From Clostridiaceae bacterium (GTDB taxonomy: Bacteria; Bacillota; Clostridia; DSM-8532), in contig JAAYAD010000069.1 of assembly GCA_012719545.1 (NCBI GenBank), positions 27,114 through 91,113 on the forward strand: a stretch of DNA of 64,000 bases. Reading direction: 5' to 3'. Below are positions 16,611 through 24,645 of the stretch, piece after piece. Position 1 is the stretch's first letter. Each line of letters begins with the position of its first letter. The notes under the pieces were generated by a model. That model searched no databases. It was not told where the DNA came from and saw only the letters and a list, made by a program, of their open reading frames with translations. The translations under genes and the position numbers were made by a program.

Positions 16611-17111
16611 ATGAAAAAAATTGCACTCAACGGTCTTTTAGTATCGTTGGCACTTGTTCTTGCGTTCATGGAACGCTTTATACCCCTGGATTTATTAGTC
16701 CCCGTGCCCGGTGTAAAACTTGGTTTGGCTAATGTGGTTACAATGTTTGCCCTCTTCTTTTTGGATGTGCCATCTGCCATTGTAATAACTGTATTGCGAT
16801 GCGTACTGGCTTCATTCATGTTTGGGGGAATGACATCACTGTTTTACTCCCTGGCAGGAGCTTTTCTGGCTTTAATAACCATGATGGTTTTGAAGTTGGG
16901 ATACGACAGGATATTTTCAATTGTCGGCATTAGCATTGGAGGGGCAGCCGCCCATAATACGGGCCAGATTATAATGGCAAGCATTATGATGAGAAATTCT
17001 GCGGTTTTTGCTTATCTTCCTTTCCTTTTGCTGACCGGCATGGCGACAGGAATAATAACATCAATTGTTACTATGTATCTTTTTTCTTTTTATGAAAAAA
17101 CTATAAAATAA
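16611..17111 (+). CDS. eetB: Gx transporter family membrane protein, EetB-like
   Basis: 166 residues, five or six membrane helices. The blocks FMERFIPLDLLVPVPGVKLGLANVVTMF and AAHNTGQIIMAS are typical of the family formerly called heptaprenyl diphosphate synthase component I, which resembles ECF S components. In the Listeria electron transfer locus this protein is EetB, adjacent to EetA and Ndh2, as here. GGTGG lies before the ATG. Inference: with EetA it forms a membrane unit passing electrons or flavin outward. The 228 bases before it show no other gene; I saw no strong terminator there, so read-through from eetA is possible. Confidence 0.85.
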   Translation: MKKIALNGLLVSLALVLAFMERFIPLDLLVPVPGVKLGLANVVTMFALFFLDVPSAIVITVLRCVLASFMFGGMTSLFYSLAGAFLALITMMVLKLGYDRIFSIVGISIGGAAAHNTGQIIMASIMMRNSAVFAYLPFLLLTGMATGIITSIVTMYLFSFYEKTIK

Positions 17112-17151
17112 AAATTTAAAATAATGCTACATATATGAAAGGAGTACCACA

Positions 17152-19068
17152 ATGGCTAAAAAAGTACTGATAATAGGTGCCGGCTATGCAGGTATTGAGG
17201 CTGCCATAACTCTTAATAAGAAGAAAAAGAAGGACAACCTTGAAATTACACTCATTGATAAGAATGATTATCACACGCTGTTAACTGAGCTTCATGAGGT
17301 GGCAGGCAACAGAATACCTGAGGAAGGCATTCGTATTAATTTAAGAAGCATTTTTAAATACACAGATGTAAAAGTTGTTAAGGATGAAATTAAAAACTTT
17401 GACTTTGAGAACAAGAAGGTTTCATCAGATAATGCAGTTTATGATTATGACTATCTAATCCTTGCAATGGGAAGCTCCCCTAACTACTTTGGAATTCCCG
17501 GACTTAAGGAGAACACCCTTCCTCTGTGGAGCTACGAGGATGCCATCAGAATTCGCGAGCATATTAAAAACTGCTTCTTACTTGCAAGCCAGGAGAAGGA
17601 CATAAATAAGAAGAAGCGCCTTCTCACCTTTGTTGTTGCCGGTGCAGGCTTTACCGGTGTTGAGATGATTGGCGAGCTGGCAATCTGGGTTAAGTCTCTC
17701 TGTAAAGAATATGACATTGACCGCAAAGATGTGCGCCTTGTAATTGTAGATATGCTTCCTCGTATCTTAAATAACTTAAAAGAGGAAAACTCCATTAAGG
17801 CTCACAGATACCTTGAAAAGAAGCTTAAAGTTGAGGTAATGCTCAATACCCGCATAACAGGGGCTAATGAAAAGGGCCTGACATATGAAGGCGGAGAAAT
17901 TGAAGCCGGAACTGTTATTTGGTCAGCAGGAATCAAGGCTGCCGACAGTGCAGACGAGCTTGAGCTTGAAAGAGTTAACCGCTCTAAGAGAATTAAGGTT
18001 GACGAATTCTGCAGAACCCAGTATGAAAACGTTTACTGCGTAGGCGATCTGGGCGGATTATCCGGTGAGAACGGCATGCCCTTTGCCGCAATGGTTGAGA
18101 ATGCTATTCAGACTGCCCATGGTGCCGCTGAAAATATTCTTAATGACATCCGCGGCAAGGAGCAGAAGAAAGTTACAGTTAAATTCCACGGAACCATGGT
18201 CAGCGTGGGCAACTACTTCTGTGTATCTGAGATAATGGGCAAGAGTCTTCCTGTATGGCTCTCAATTATAATGAAATTCCTTGTTAACATCCATTATCTC
18301 TGGGAGATCACAGGATTCAGGGGTATTTCAAGATATCTGTACCATGAAGTTCTGGAGCGCAGACAAAGAAAGATATTTGTTGAAAAGCACTGGTCCACAC
18401 GTATGCAAGCATGGTGGCTCACTCTCCTGCGTGTGTTCCTCGGCGGCATGTGGCTCTATGAAGGAATAGTCAAAGTTACAGAAGGCTGGTTTACATCACC
18501 CAAGCTTGCATCTTTCTTAGGAATGGCATCAGATGCAACCAGTGCGGCTACAGGATCAGCAACATATATTACACGTATAGATGAGATTGTTAACATTAAA
18601 ACAGGCATAATCAATTTCCTGCTTGGAACCGAATCCCGTCTGGTTGAGGGAGCCGTAATCAGTTCACAGCAATTTGCCAAGGTTGACCTTTTCCGTTTTG
18701 GTGACTTCAGCCTTATGAACTGGTTCCTGCAGAACGTAGTTTTGGCTAACGACGGAGTTGCAATGTTCTTCCAGGTACTTGTAGTTATCTTCGAAATCCT
18801 CGTTGGTCTGATGCTGTTGGGCGGTGCCTTCACCTTCATCGGTTCACTCATATCAGTTGGACTTTTGACCATGTTTATTACTTCAACAGGTCTTTATAAA
18901 GACAGTTGGTGGATGATTTTCGCTTCCATAGCAACTATGGGCGGAGCAGGCAGAGCCTTCGGTTTGGACTACTACCTCATCCCCTGGCTGAACAATGTTT
19001 GGGAAAGCTTCTGGAAAAACAGAAAGTTCCGTCTCTTCTTCAAACATGGTCTTGACCGGTTTGACTGA
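17152..19068 (+). CDS. ndh2: Type II NADH dehydrogenase with C-terminal membrane domain (Ndh2)
   Basis: Oxidises NADH and reduces a membrane quinone without pumping ions. 638 residues: FAD-binding Rossmann motif GAGYAG at 9-14, NAD site VVAGAGFTGVEM near 166, and YENVYCVGDLGGL near 295-308 closing the FAD site. Beyond about residue 395 lies a DoxX-like membrane domain with four or five helices (WLTLLRVFLGGMWLYEGIVK, MFFQVLVVIFEILVGLMLLGG), absent from ordinary NDH-2. The same extended architecture is found in the Ndh2 dedicated to extracellular electron transfer in Listeria. AAGGAG precedes the ATG. It lies between eetB and the prenyl synthase gene dmkB. Confidence 0.92.
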   Translation: MAKKVLIIGAGYAGIEAAITLNKKKKKDNLEITLIDKNDYHTLLTELHEVAGNRIPEEGIRINLRSIFKYTDVKVVKDEIKNFDFENKKVSSDNAVYDYDYLILAMGSSPNYFGIPGLKENTLPLWSYEDAIRIREHIKNCFLLASQEKDINKKKRLLTFVVAGAGFTGVEMIGELAIWVKSLCKEYDIDRKDVRLVIVDMLPRILNNLKEENSIKAHRYLEKKLKVEVMLNTRITGANEKGLTYEGGEIEAGTVIWSAGIKAADSADELELERVNRSKRIKVDEFCRTQYENVYCVGDLGGLSGENGMPFAAMVENAIQTAHGAAENILNDIRGKEQKKVTVKFHGTMVSVGNYFCVSEIMGKSLPVWLSIIMKFLVNIHYLWEITGFRGISRYLYHEVLERRQRKIFVEKHWSTRMQAWWLTLLRVFLGGMWLYEGIVKVTEGWFTSPKLASFLGMASDATSAATGSATYITRIDEIVNIKTGIINFLLGTESRLVEGAVISSQQFAKVDLFRFGDFSLMNWFLQNVVLANDGVAMFFQVLVVIFEILVGLMLLGGAFTFIGSLISVGLLTMFITSTGLYKDSWWMIFASIATMGGAGRAFGLDYYLIPWLNNVWESFWKNRKFRLFFKHGLDRFD

Positions 19069-19131
19069 TGTTCCATGAAAGCCCTCATGTGATTTTTGCC
19101 TGAGCCATGCACTATTAGGAGGTTGGAAAAT

Positions 19132-20073
19132 TTGTGGGACAGATTCCCGGTCATAAAAGCGGAACTTGCAGCCTTTGAGGATTATCTGAAGTCAAGGCTT
19201 TCGTCCCGAATTGAATTTCTGGATATTGCGTCAAAAGGTGTGGTTTTATCGGGCGGAAAAAGGCTCCGCCCGGCCTTTACCATAATAGCTGCGCTGCACG
19301 GAGATTACAATCGCGAGCGTGTATTCCCTGCGGCGGCGGCAGTAGAAATACTGCATGCGGCAACCCTTATTCATGACGATATTATTGACAATGCTAAAAC
19401 TCGCAGAGGTCAAATGACGCTTTCAGAAAAACACAACATCAACCTTGCAGTTTATACGGGCGACTATTTGTTTGCCAAATCGCTGCGACTTTTGGTTGAT
19501 ACAGGACTTAAGCCCGAAAAACTCAACGTGCTTGCAAGGACTATATCAATAATCTGCGAGTGTGAGATTGACCAATATATTGGCAAATATGATATTGGCA
19601 CAGTAAAAAACTATTTGAAGCGAATTATCGGAAAGACCGGCATGCTGTTTTCAGCATCTCTTATTCTGGGTGCAAAAACCGCCAACCTTTCCGATGATGT
19701 GGCAAGACTTTTCGGAAGATTTGGAAACAGCTTCGGTGCTGCTTTCCAGATTAGGGATGACCTGTTGGACATCCTCTCCGACCAGAAAACTGAAGGAAAA
19801 CCCGTATTAAATGACCTCAAAGAAGGAATTGCCACACTCCCCATTATTATTTCAGCTTCCAAGAACCCGGAGCTGAGGGAAATGGTTAACGACTTCTTTG
19901 ACGGCAACGGCGGCGATATAAATCAGTTAATACAAGCCGTTATTTCCTCTGGAGGAATTAAGGATTCCGAAAAGCTTAAGAACAGATATGTTCAGAAATG
20001 TAAAAGCTACATTGAACAAATGCCTAAAACACCTTACACCGATGCTCTGAATGAAATTGTGGACTGGCTGTAA
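19132..20073 (+). CDS. dmkB: Polyprenyl diphosphate synthase, DmkB-like
   Basis: Builds the isoprenoid tail of (demethyl)menaquinone by trans-condensation. 313 residues with the first aspartate-rich motif LIHDDIID, the following RRGQMTLS, and the second motif FQIRDDLLDI. GGKRLRP near the N-terminus binds diphosphate. The TTG at 19132 has AGGAGG nine bases upstream; the longer frame from 19096 spans that site. In the Listeria locus a dedicated prenyl synthase (DmkB) makes a quinone pool separate from aerobic respiration. Its place after ndh2 suggests the same here. The partner prenyltransferase DmkA is not in the window. Confidence 0.88.
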   Translation: MWDRFPVIKAELAAFEDYLKSRLSSRIEFLDIASKGVVLSGGKRLRPAFTIIAALHGDYNRERVFPAAAAVEILHAATLIHDDIIDNAKTRRGQMTLSEKHNINLAVYTGDYLFAKSLRLLVDTGLKPEKLNVLARTISIICECEIDQYIGKYDIGTVKNYLKRIIGKTGMLFSASLILGAKTANLSDDVARLFGRFGNSFGAAFQIRDDLLDILSDQKTEGKPVLNDLKEGIATLPIIISASKNPELREMVNDFFDGNGGDINQLIQAVISSGGIKDSEKLKNRYVQKCKSYIEQMPKTPYTDALNEIVDWL

Positions 20074-20134
20074 AGCCCGTTCACAAGGACATTCTTTGCA
20101 TAAATATTTAAAAACCTTTAAGGAGGATATTTCT

Positions 20135-20653
20135 ATGAAAAAAGTCTTAGCACTCACATTGGTTGCAATTTTACTCGCTGGATGCGGTGCAGCAACCACA
20201 GTAAAAACCGGGCTCGGCCACACTGTTTCTATCGCCAGCTCAAAGGATGCAACTGCCGAAGCTGAAGGCGCTGCTCAGGTTGACACTGTTATGGCCGCTG
20301 TTTCTGTTGACAAGGCCGGAAAAATCGTTAGCGTTACCATTGATACCGCTCAGGTAAAGGTTAACTTTGACGCTACCGGTAAAATCACTTCCAACAAGGA
20401 TGAAAAGCCTGAGACCAAGGTTGAGAAAGGCGATGCCTATGGTATGAAGAAGAATTCCGGTATCGGCAAAGAGTGGTATGAGCAGATTGCTGACCTTGAA
20501 AAGTGGATGGTTGGCAAGACCGTTGACCAGGTTAAAGCTATGAAGCTCAATGATGAAGGCAGACCTGCTGAAGCTGACCTTACTTCAAAGGTTACAATTC
20601 ACGTAAATGACTACATCGAAGCAGTTTCAGAAGCAGTTGCAAATGCAAGATAA
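20135..20653 (+). CDS. pplA: PplA-like FMN-binding lipoprotein
   Basis: 172-residue secreted lipoprotein with signal MKKVLALTLVAILLAGC (lipidated C17). The rest is one repeat unit of the PplA type: QVDTVMAAVSVDKAGKIV, YGMKKNSGIGKEWYEQ, WMVGKTVDQVKAM and DLTSKVTIHVNDYIEAV. In Listeria, PplA carries two such units with FMN joined to threonines by an ApbE enzyme and is the last protein carrier to the outside. Here there is a single unit. The modification site would be in DLTSKVT, which deviates from the usual DxxTGAT-type ApbE target. The ATG follows AAGGAGG; a terminator follows the gene. Confidence 0.83.
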   Translation: MKKVLALTLVAILLAGCGAATTVKTGLGHTVSIASSKDATAEAEGAAQVDTVMAAVSVDKAGKIVSVTIDTAQVKVNFDATGKITSNKDEKPETKVEKGDAYGMKKNSGIGKEWYEQIADLEKWMVGKTVDQVKAMKLNDEGRPAEADLTSKVTIHVNDYIEAVSEAVANAR

Positions 20654-20687
20654 TTGCCATTAATTTGGTACATAGTGTTAACCAATG

Positions 20688-20722
20688 AAGAACCCCTTCT
20701 TGACGGGAGGGGTTCTCTTTAC
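20688..20722 (+). terminator. Terminator after the pplA-like gene
   Basis: AGAACCCCTTC/GGAGGGGTTCT-type stem of about 11 bp with a four-base loop, followed by TCTTTACT. The tail is short in T, so some read-through into apbE is likely. Confidence 0.75.
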
Positions 20723-20763
20723 TATTATTAAGTTTGCTAACTTTCTGTTTAAAAGAGGATGGT

Positions 20764-21855
20764 ATGAAAAAATACAGCATAATTTGCCTTTTTATATGTG
20801 CCGCTGTCTTGCTGACCGGCTGCAATATTTTTGGAAAGGCTAATAACTCCGGATACGACAAATACAGCTATGAATTTCTGGGCACATTTGATACTGTTGT
20901 GCAGATAATGGGTTATGCCAAAACTCAAAAGGAATTTGAGGATATGGCATCCATTGCAAAAAAACGTTTTGAAGAACTCAATAAGCTTTATGATGTATAT
21001 AATAACTACGATGGAATAAATAATATCAAAACAATCAATGATAACGCCGGAATAAAACCTGTGGAAGTCTCCCAGGAGATTATAGATCTGATTCTCTTCT
21101 CTAAGGAATGGTATTATAAAACCAATAGGAAATGCAATATAGCCTTGGGGTCAATGTTATATATATGGCATGAATACAGAGATGCCGGCATTAGTGACCC
21201 TGAAAATGCAAAACTTCCCCCCATGGACGATCTAAAAAAAGCCATGGAGCATACAGATATTGAAAAAGTAATTGTAAATGAGCAGAATAAAACTGTTTTT
21301 CTGGCTGATAAAGATATGAGGCTCGATGTTGGCGCGGTAGCCAAAGGATTTGCCAGTGAAATCGTAGTACAAGAGCTTATGGAAAAAGGATATACCGGGT
21401 TTATTATAAGCTCCGGAGGCAATGTCAGAACCGTGGGCAAGCCTTTGGACGGAGTAAGGATTAAATGGGGAATTGGAATTCAGAATCCTGACGGCAACGC
21501 TCTTGATCCTAATGACCCTCCCCTGGACATAGTATTCCTCACTGACAAATCTGTGGTAACCAGCGGCGACTACCAGCGCTATTACATTGTTGACGGCAAA
21601 AAATATCATCATTTAATTGACCCTGAAACCTTGATGCCCGCTGATTATTTCCGCTCGGTTGTTGCTATTGTAGAGGATTCCGGCCTTGCCGACTTTATGT
21701 CCACAACACTTTATTTAACTCCTTTTGATGAAGGCTACGAGCTTGCTCAATCCCTTGGAATTGAAGCAGTATGGATTATGAATGATGGAACCATTAAGGC
21801 TACTCCGGGGGCTGAAAAAATAATGAAGAGCAAAGGTGCCACTGCAACCGAGTAA
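20764..21855 (+). CDS. apbE: FAD:protein FMN transferase (ApbE/FmnB), lipoprotein
   Basis: Extracytoplasmic enzyme that transfers FMN from FAD onto a Thr/Ser of target proteins. 363 residues: lipoprotein signal with C20 (VLLTGC), then ApbE blocks YEFLGTFDTVVQIMGY, RLDVGAVAKGFASEIV, FIISSGGNVRTVG, KYHHLIDPETLMPA and GLADFMSTTLYL. The Mg-binding aspartates and the flavin-binding GGN are present. GAGG lies before ATG 20764; the frame back to 20734 has no signal-peptide start. Its obvious local substrate is the PplA-like lipoprotein, exactly the FmnB-PplA pairing of the Listeria locus. Confidence 0.92.
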   Translation: MKKYSIICLFICAAVLLTGCNIFGKANNSGYDKYSYEFLGTFDTVVQIMGYAKTQKEFEDMASIAKKRFEELNKLYDVYNNYDGINNIKTINDNAGIKPVEVSQEIIDLILFSKEWYYKTNRKCNIALGSMLYIWHEYRDAGISDPENAKLPPMDDLKKAMEHTDIEKVIVNEQNKTVFLADKDMRLDVGAVAKGFASEIVVQELMEKGYTGFIISSGGNVRTVGKPLDGVRIKWGIGIQNPDGNALDPNDPPLDIVFLTDKSVVTSGDYQRYYIVDGKKYHHLIDPETLMPADYFRSVVAIVEDSGLADFMSTTLYLTPFDEGYELAQSLGIEAVWIMNDGTIKATPGAEKIMKSKGATATE

Positions 21856-21921
21856 TATATAAATGCCGTGTTTTTTTGCCAGGGAGCATCTCCCACTCAA
21901 GAAATTTTGTGAGGTGTTGGT

Positions 21922-22263
21922 ATGAAAATAAAGGAGTTTAAGTTTGACCGAGGCTGGAAGCTATTATTTTATTTTGATATACTTCTTCCTGTTATCATTT
22001 ATGTTATAGCCTTTATATCGGGTACTTCCTGGTTTGCATCACTTTTTCATTCATATGAAATGTTTATTGTAAGCCCCATTCCCAATATACAAGCACTATC
22101 TGGCATAGTTGGCCTTATTTATCATGTGGGAATATTAGCTTATACTTTAATCAGAAAGAACTATAAGGATTTTGCTGTCTGCTTAATTATATCCCTTATT
22201 ATCGCTGCCTTCTTCCTGACTGAATTGAACTACACTATACTCAGGCCTCTGAATTTTGCATAA
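21922..22263 (+). CDS. Small membrane protein, unknown, at the end of the electron transfer locus
   Basis: 113 residues with three hydrophobic segments (LLFYFDILLPVIIYVIAFISG; IQALSGIVGLIYHVGILAY; VCLIISLIIAAFFLTELNY). GAGG precedes the ATG and it starts 66 bases after apbE on the same strand. I do not recognise the family. Position suggests co-transcription with the electron transfer genes, but nothing in the sequence shows cofactor or ligand residues. Confidence 0.65.
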   Translation: MKIKEFKFDRGWKLLFYFDILLPVIIYVIAFISGTSWFASLFHSYEMFIVSPIPNIQALSGIVGLIYHVGILAYTLIRKNYKDFAVCLIISLIIAAFFLTELNYTILRPLNFA

Positions 22264-22364
22264 AATAATGCCGCGTTTACTTTAGCTGCATAATTACAGA
22301 GGAATCAGCTATCGGTTTAAATTTAAAAATGCAATATTGAACAGGCAAAACAAAGGGAAACGGG

Positions 22365-23144
22365 ATGGATATGGAACAAGTAAATGTCTGGTATCTTTCT
22401 CACAGCGGGTTTGCTGTAAGTTTTAAAAACTCATTATTTTTATTTGACTATTACCTGGATGAAGCTGATGACAATGGCAAAGCCAAGGGTGATGGCGATA
22501 ATCAAACTTGTCTGGATAAAGGCATTGTCCGTCCTGATGATATTGCCTCATACGAAAGGATCTATGTTTTTGCATCCCATCGCCACCCTGACCATTTTTA
22601 TCCGGTTATATTAACATGGAAAGAGCATCTTCCCCAGGCTCAATTCTTTTTATCAAGCGATATTCCCAAAAAACACCGCAAGGATTGGACAATCCTTTTA
22701 AAGCCCTACGAAAATTACGAGGACAATGACATAAAAATAAGAACCTTCAAATCAACCGATGAAGGAGTTGCATTCCTTGTTGAAAAGGACAATGTAGTTA
22801 TATATCATGCCGGGGATTTAAACTGGTGGCATTGGGATGAAGAGCCTTTTCACTGGAATAAGGATATGGAGGCAAAGTACAAAAAGGAAGTCTCTCAAAT
22901 CCAGAACTATCAAATTGATATAGCTTTTCTTCCGACAGACCCCAGACAGGAAAAAGCGGAATTTTGGGGTATTTCATGGTTTCTTGAGCATGTGGATGTT
23001 AAAGTGGTCTTTCCCATGCACTTCTGGGATGATTACAGCATAATGGACAGAATTAAGACAGAAGCCCAGCACAATCCCCTGTTCAGAAAAATAAACACAA
23101 TTTCCTCAAGGGGACAGCACTGGACTTTGCAAGCAGGGCATTAA
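22365..23144 (+). CDS. Metallo-beta-lactamase fold hydrolase
   Basis: 259 residues. The metal-binding motif is SHRHPDHF (near 72-79), a variant of HxHxDH with arginine at the middle position; further ligands are YHAGDLNWWHW (D near 150) and FPMHFWDDY (H near 221). It lacks any signal peptide. Some relatives are UlaG-like lactonases or RNA/nucleotide hydrolases; the substrate cannot be told from sequence. It has its own terminator overlapping the stop codon and no conserved operon partner here. Confidence 0.8.
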   Translation: MDMEQVNVWYLSHSGFAVSFKNSLFLFDYYLDEADDNGKAKGDGDNQTCLDKGIVRPDDIASYERIYVFASHRHPDHFYPVILTWKEHLPQAQFFLSSDIPKKHRKDWTILLKPYENYEDNDIKIRTFKSTDEGVAFLVEKDNVVIYHAGDLNWWHWDEEPFHWNKDMEAKYKKEVSQIQNYQIDIAFLPTDPRQEKAEFWGISWFLEHVDVKVVFPMHFWDDYSIMDRIKTEAQHNPLFRKINTISSRGQHWTLQAGH

Positions 23145-23162
23145 AAAATGCCTTATTTTTTT
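23137..23162 (+). terminator. Terminator overlapping the MBL gene stop
   Basis: Short GGCAT/ATGCC stem whose loop contains the TAA stop, followed by TTATTTTTTT. Confidence 0.7.
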
Positions 23163-23179
23163 GCACAAATCATGTAATT

Positions 23180-24475
23180 TTAAAGCTGAAAAGGCTTATT
23201 CAGCGGTTTATGGGTAAAGGTTCTTCTCTTTTCGGCATAGTCAGCAACTATATGACCGTCACCTATCACCTTGTATTTATAGGTTACAAGCCCATCCAGC
23301 CCTACGGGGCCCCTTGCATGGATTTTATTGGTGCTTATACCTACCTCCGCTCCAAAACCAAACCTAAATCCGTCACTGAATCGTGTTGAGCAGTTGGCAA
23401 ACACATCGCCTGAGTCAACATAGTTGAGGAACTTTTCAATCTTGCTCCTGTTTGTTGAAACAATTGCATCGGTATGGCCAGAGCCATATGTATTGATATG
23501 TTCTATGGCCTCATCAATACTTCCTACTACTTTAATGGAAAGTATATAGTCAAGGTACTCGGTTTTCCAGTCCTCTTCGGTTGCCTCTTTGCATTCTATA
23601 ATTCTGCGGGTCTTTTCACATCCTCTTACTTCAACATTCCTTTTATCAAGCTCTGTTTTAAGCAAACCAAGAAATGCCGGAGCTATTCTTTCATGAACCA
23701 AAAGGGTTTCCAGAGCATTGCAAACCGCCACATACTGGGTTTTGGAGTCTATAACAATATCCAGAGCTTTTTTTATGTCGGCATCCTCATCCACATAGCA
23801 GTGGCATATGCCGTCAGCATGACCCAGCACAGGAATTCTGGAATTATCCATAATATAGCGGACAAATTCATTGGAGCCGCGGGGAATTATAAGGTCAACA
23901 TATTTGTCCATTTTCAGCATTTCTGAAACCTCATCCCGGTTCTCCAAAAGATTTATCCAATTCTCAGGAAGTCCCGCTTCCTTTGTGGCAGACAAAATTG
24001 TTTCAAAAAGGATGCGGTTGGTATTGGAAGCCTCTCTTCCCCCTTTTAATAAAACAGCGTTGCCGCTTTTTAAGCAAAGGGTTGAAATCTGTACAAGGGC
24101 GTCGGGGCGTGACTCAAAAATAATGCCAATAAGTCCTATGGGACAGCTGACCCTGTAAAGATTAAGGCCTTCATCCAGTTGGGTTGACATAAGAGTCTTT
24201 CCTACCGGGTCTTCCAGAGAAGTTAAGCTCTTTATTCCATCCAAAACTTCGTCCAGCTTTTTATTGTCAAACTTAAGCCTTTTAAGGAGAGGACCTGGAA
24301 GATTCTCTTCCTGGCTTCTTTTTAAATCTTCCTCATTGGCCTTAACTATTGATTCTCTGTTATCATTAAGCTTTTTGGCAATCAAGCCAAGAGCATTGTT
24401 TTTTCTTTCGGTGCTGATTCCTGAAAGTATTATGGCTGCCTTCTTCGCCTTTTGGGCCATCAGTTCGACGGACAT
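23180..24475 (-). CDS. proA: Gamma-glutamyl phosphate reductase
   Basis: NADPH-dependent enzyme that reduces gamma-glutamyl phosphate to glutamate semialdehyde, the second step of proline synthesis. 431 residues, the usual length. Family blocks: CPIGLIGIIFESRPDALVQI, LLKGGREASNTN, IIPRGSNEFVRYI, PVLGHADGICH, and the catalytic region KTQYVAVCNALETLLVH with C as nucleophile; NKIHARGPVGLDGL near the C-terminus. GGAGG precedes the ATG. It is convergent with the MBL gene. The usual partner proB is not adjacent, so the operon has been split in this genome. Confidence 0.96.
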   Translation of the reverse strand: MSVELMAQKAKKAAIILSGISTERKNNALGLIAKKLNDNRESIVKANEEDLKRSQEENLPGPLLKRLKFDNKKLDEVLDGIKSLTSLEDPVGKTLMSTQLDEGLNLYRVSCPIGLIGIIFESRPDALVQISTLCLKSGNAVLLKGGREASNTNRILFETILSATKEAGLPENWINLLENRDEVSEMLKMDKYVDLIIPRGSNEFVRYIMDNSRIPVLGHADGICHCYVDEDADIKKALDIVIDSKTQYVAVCNALETLLVHERIAPAFLGLLKTELDKRNVEVRGCEKTRRIIECKEATEEDWKTEYLDYILSIKVVGSIDEAIEHINTYGSGHTDAIVSTNRSKIEKFLNYVDSGDVFANCSTRFSDGFRFGFGAEVGISTNKIHARGPVGLDGLVTYKYKVIGDGHIVADYAEKRRTFTHKPLNKPFQL

Positions 24476-24645
24476 TTAAGCCACCTCCGGCATGTATGTT
24501 TTTTAAACTTAAGTATACCATGAAATTGCGGTCAATAAAACCTGAAACCTAAATATATGTTTAAATGTTCCTTGACGGGCTTATCATTAAACTATTAATA
24601 TATAATCTGTACGCTAAAAAAGATATTGAATGAGAGGGAAAAGCA

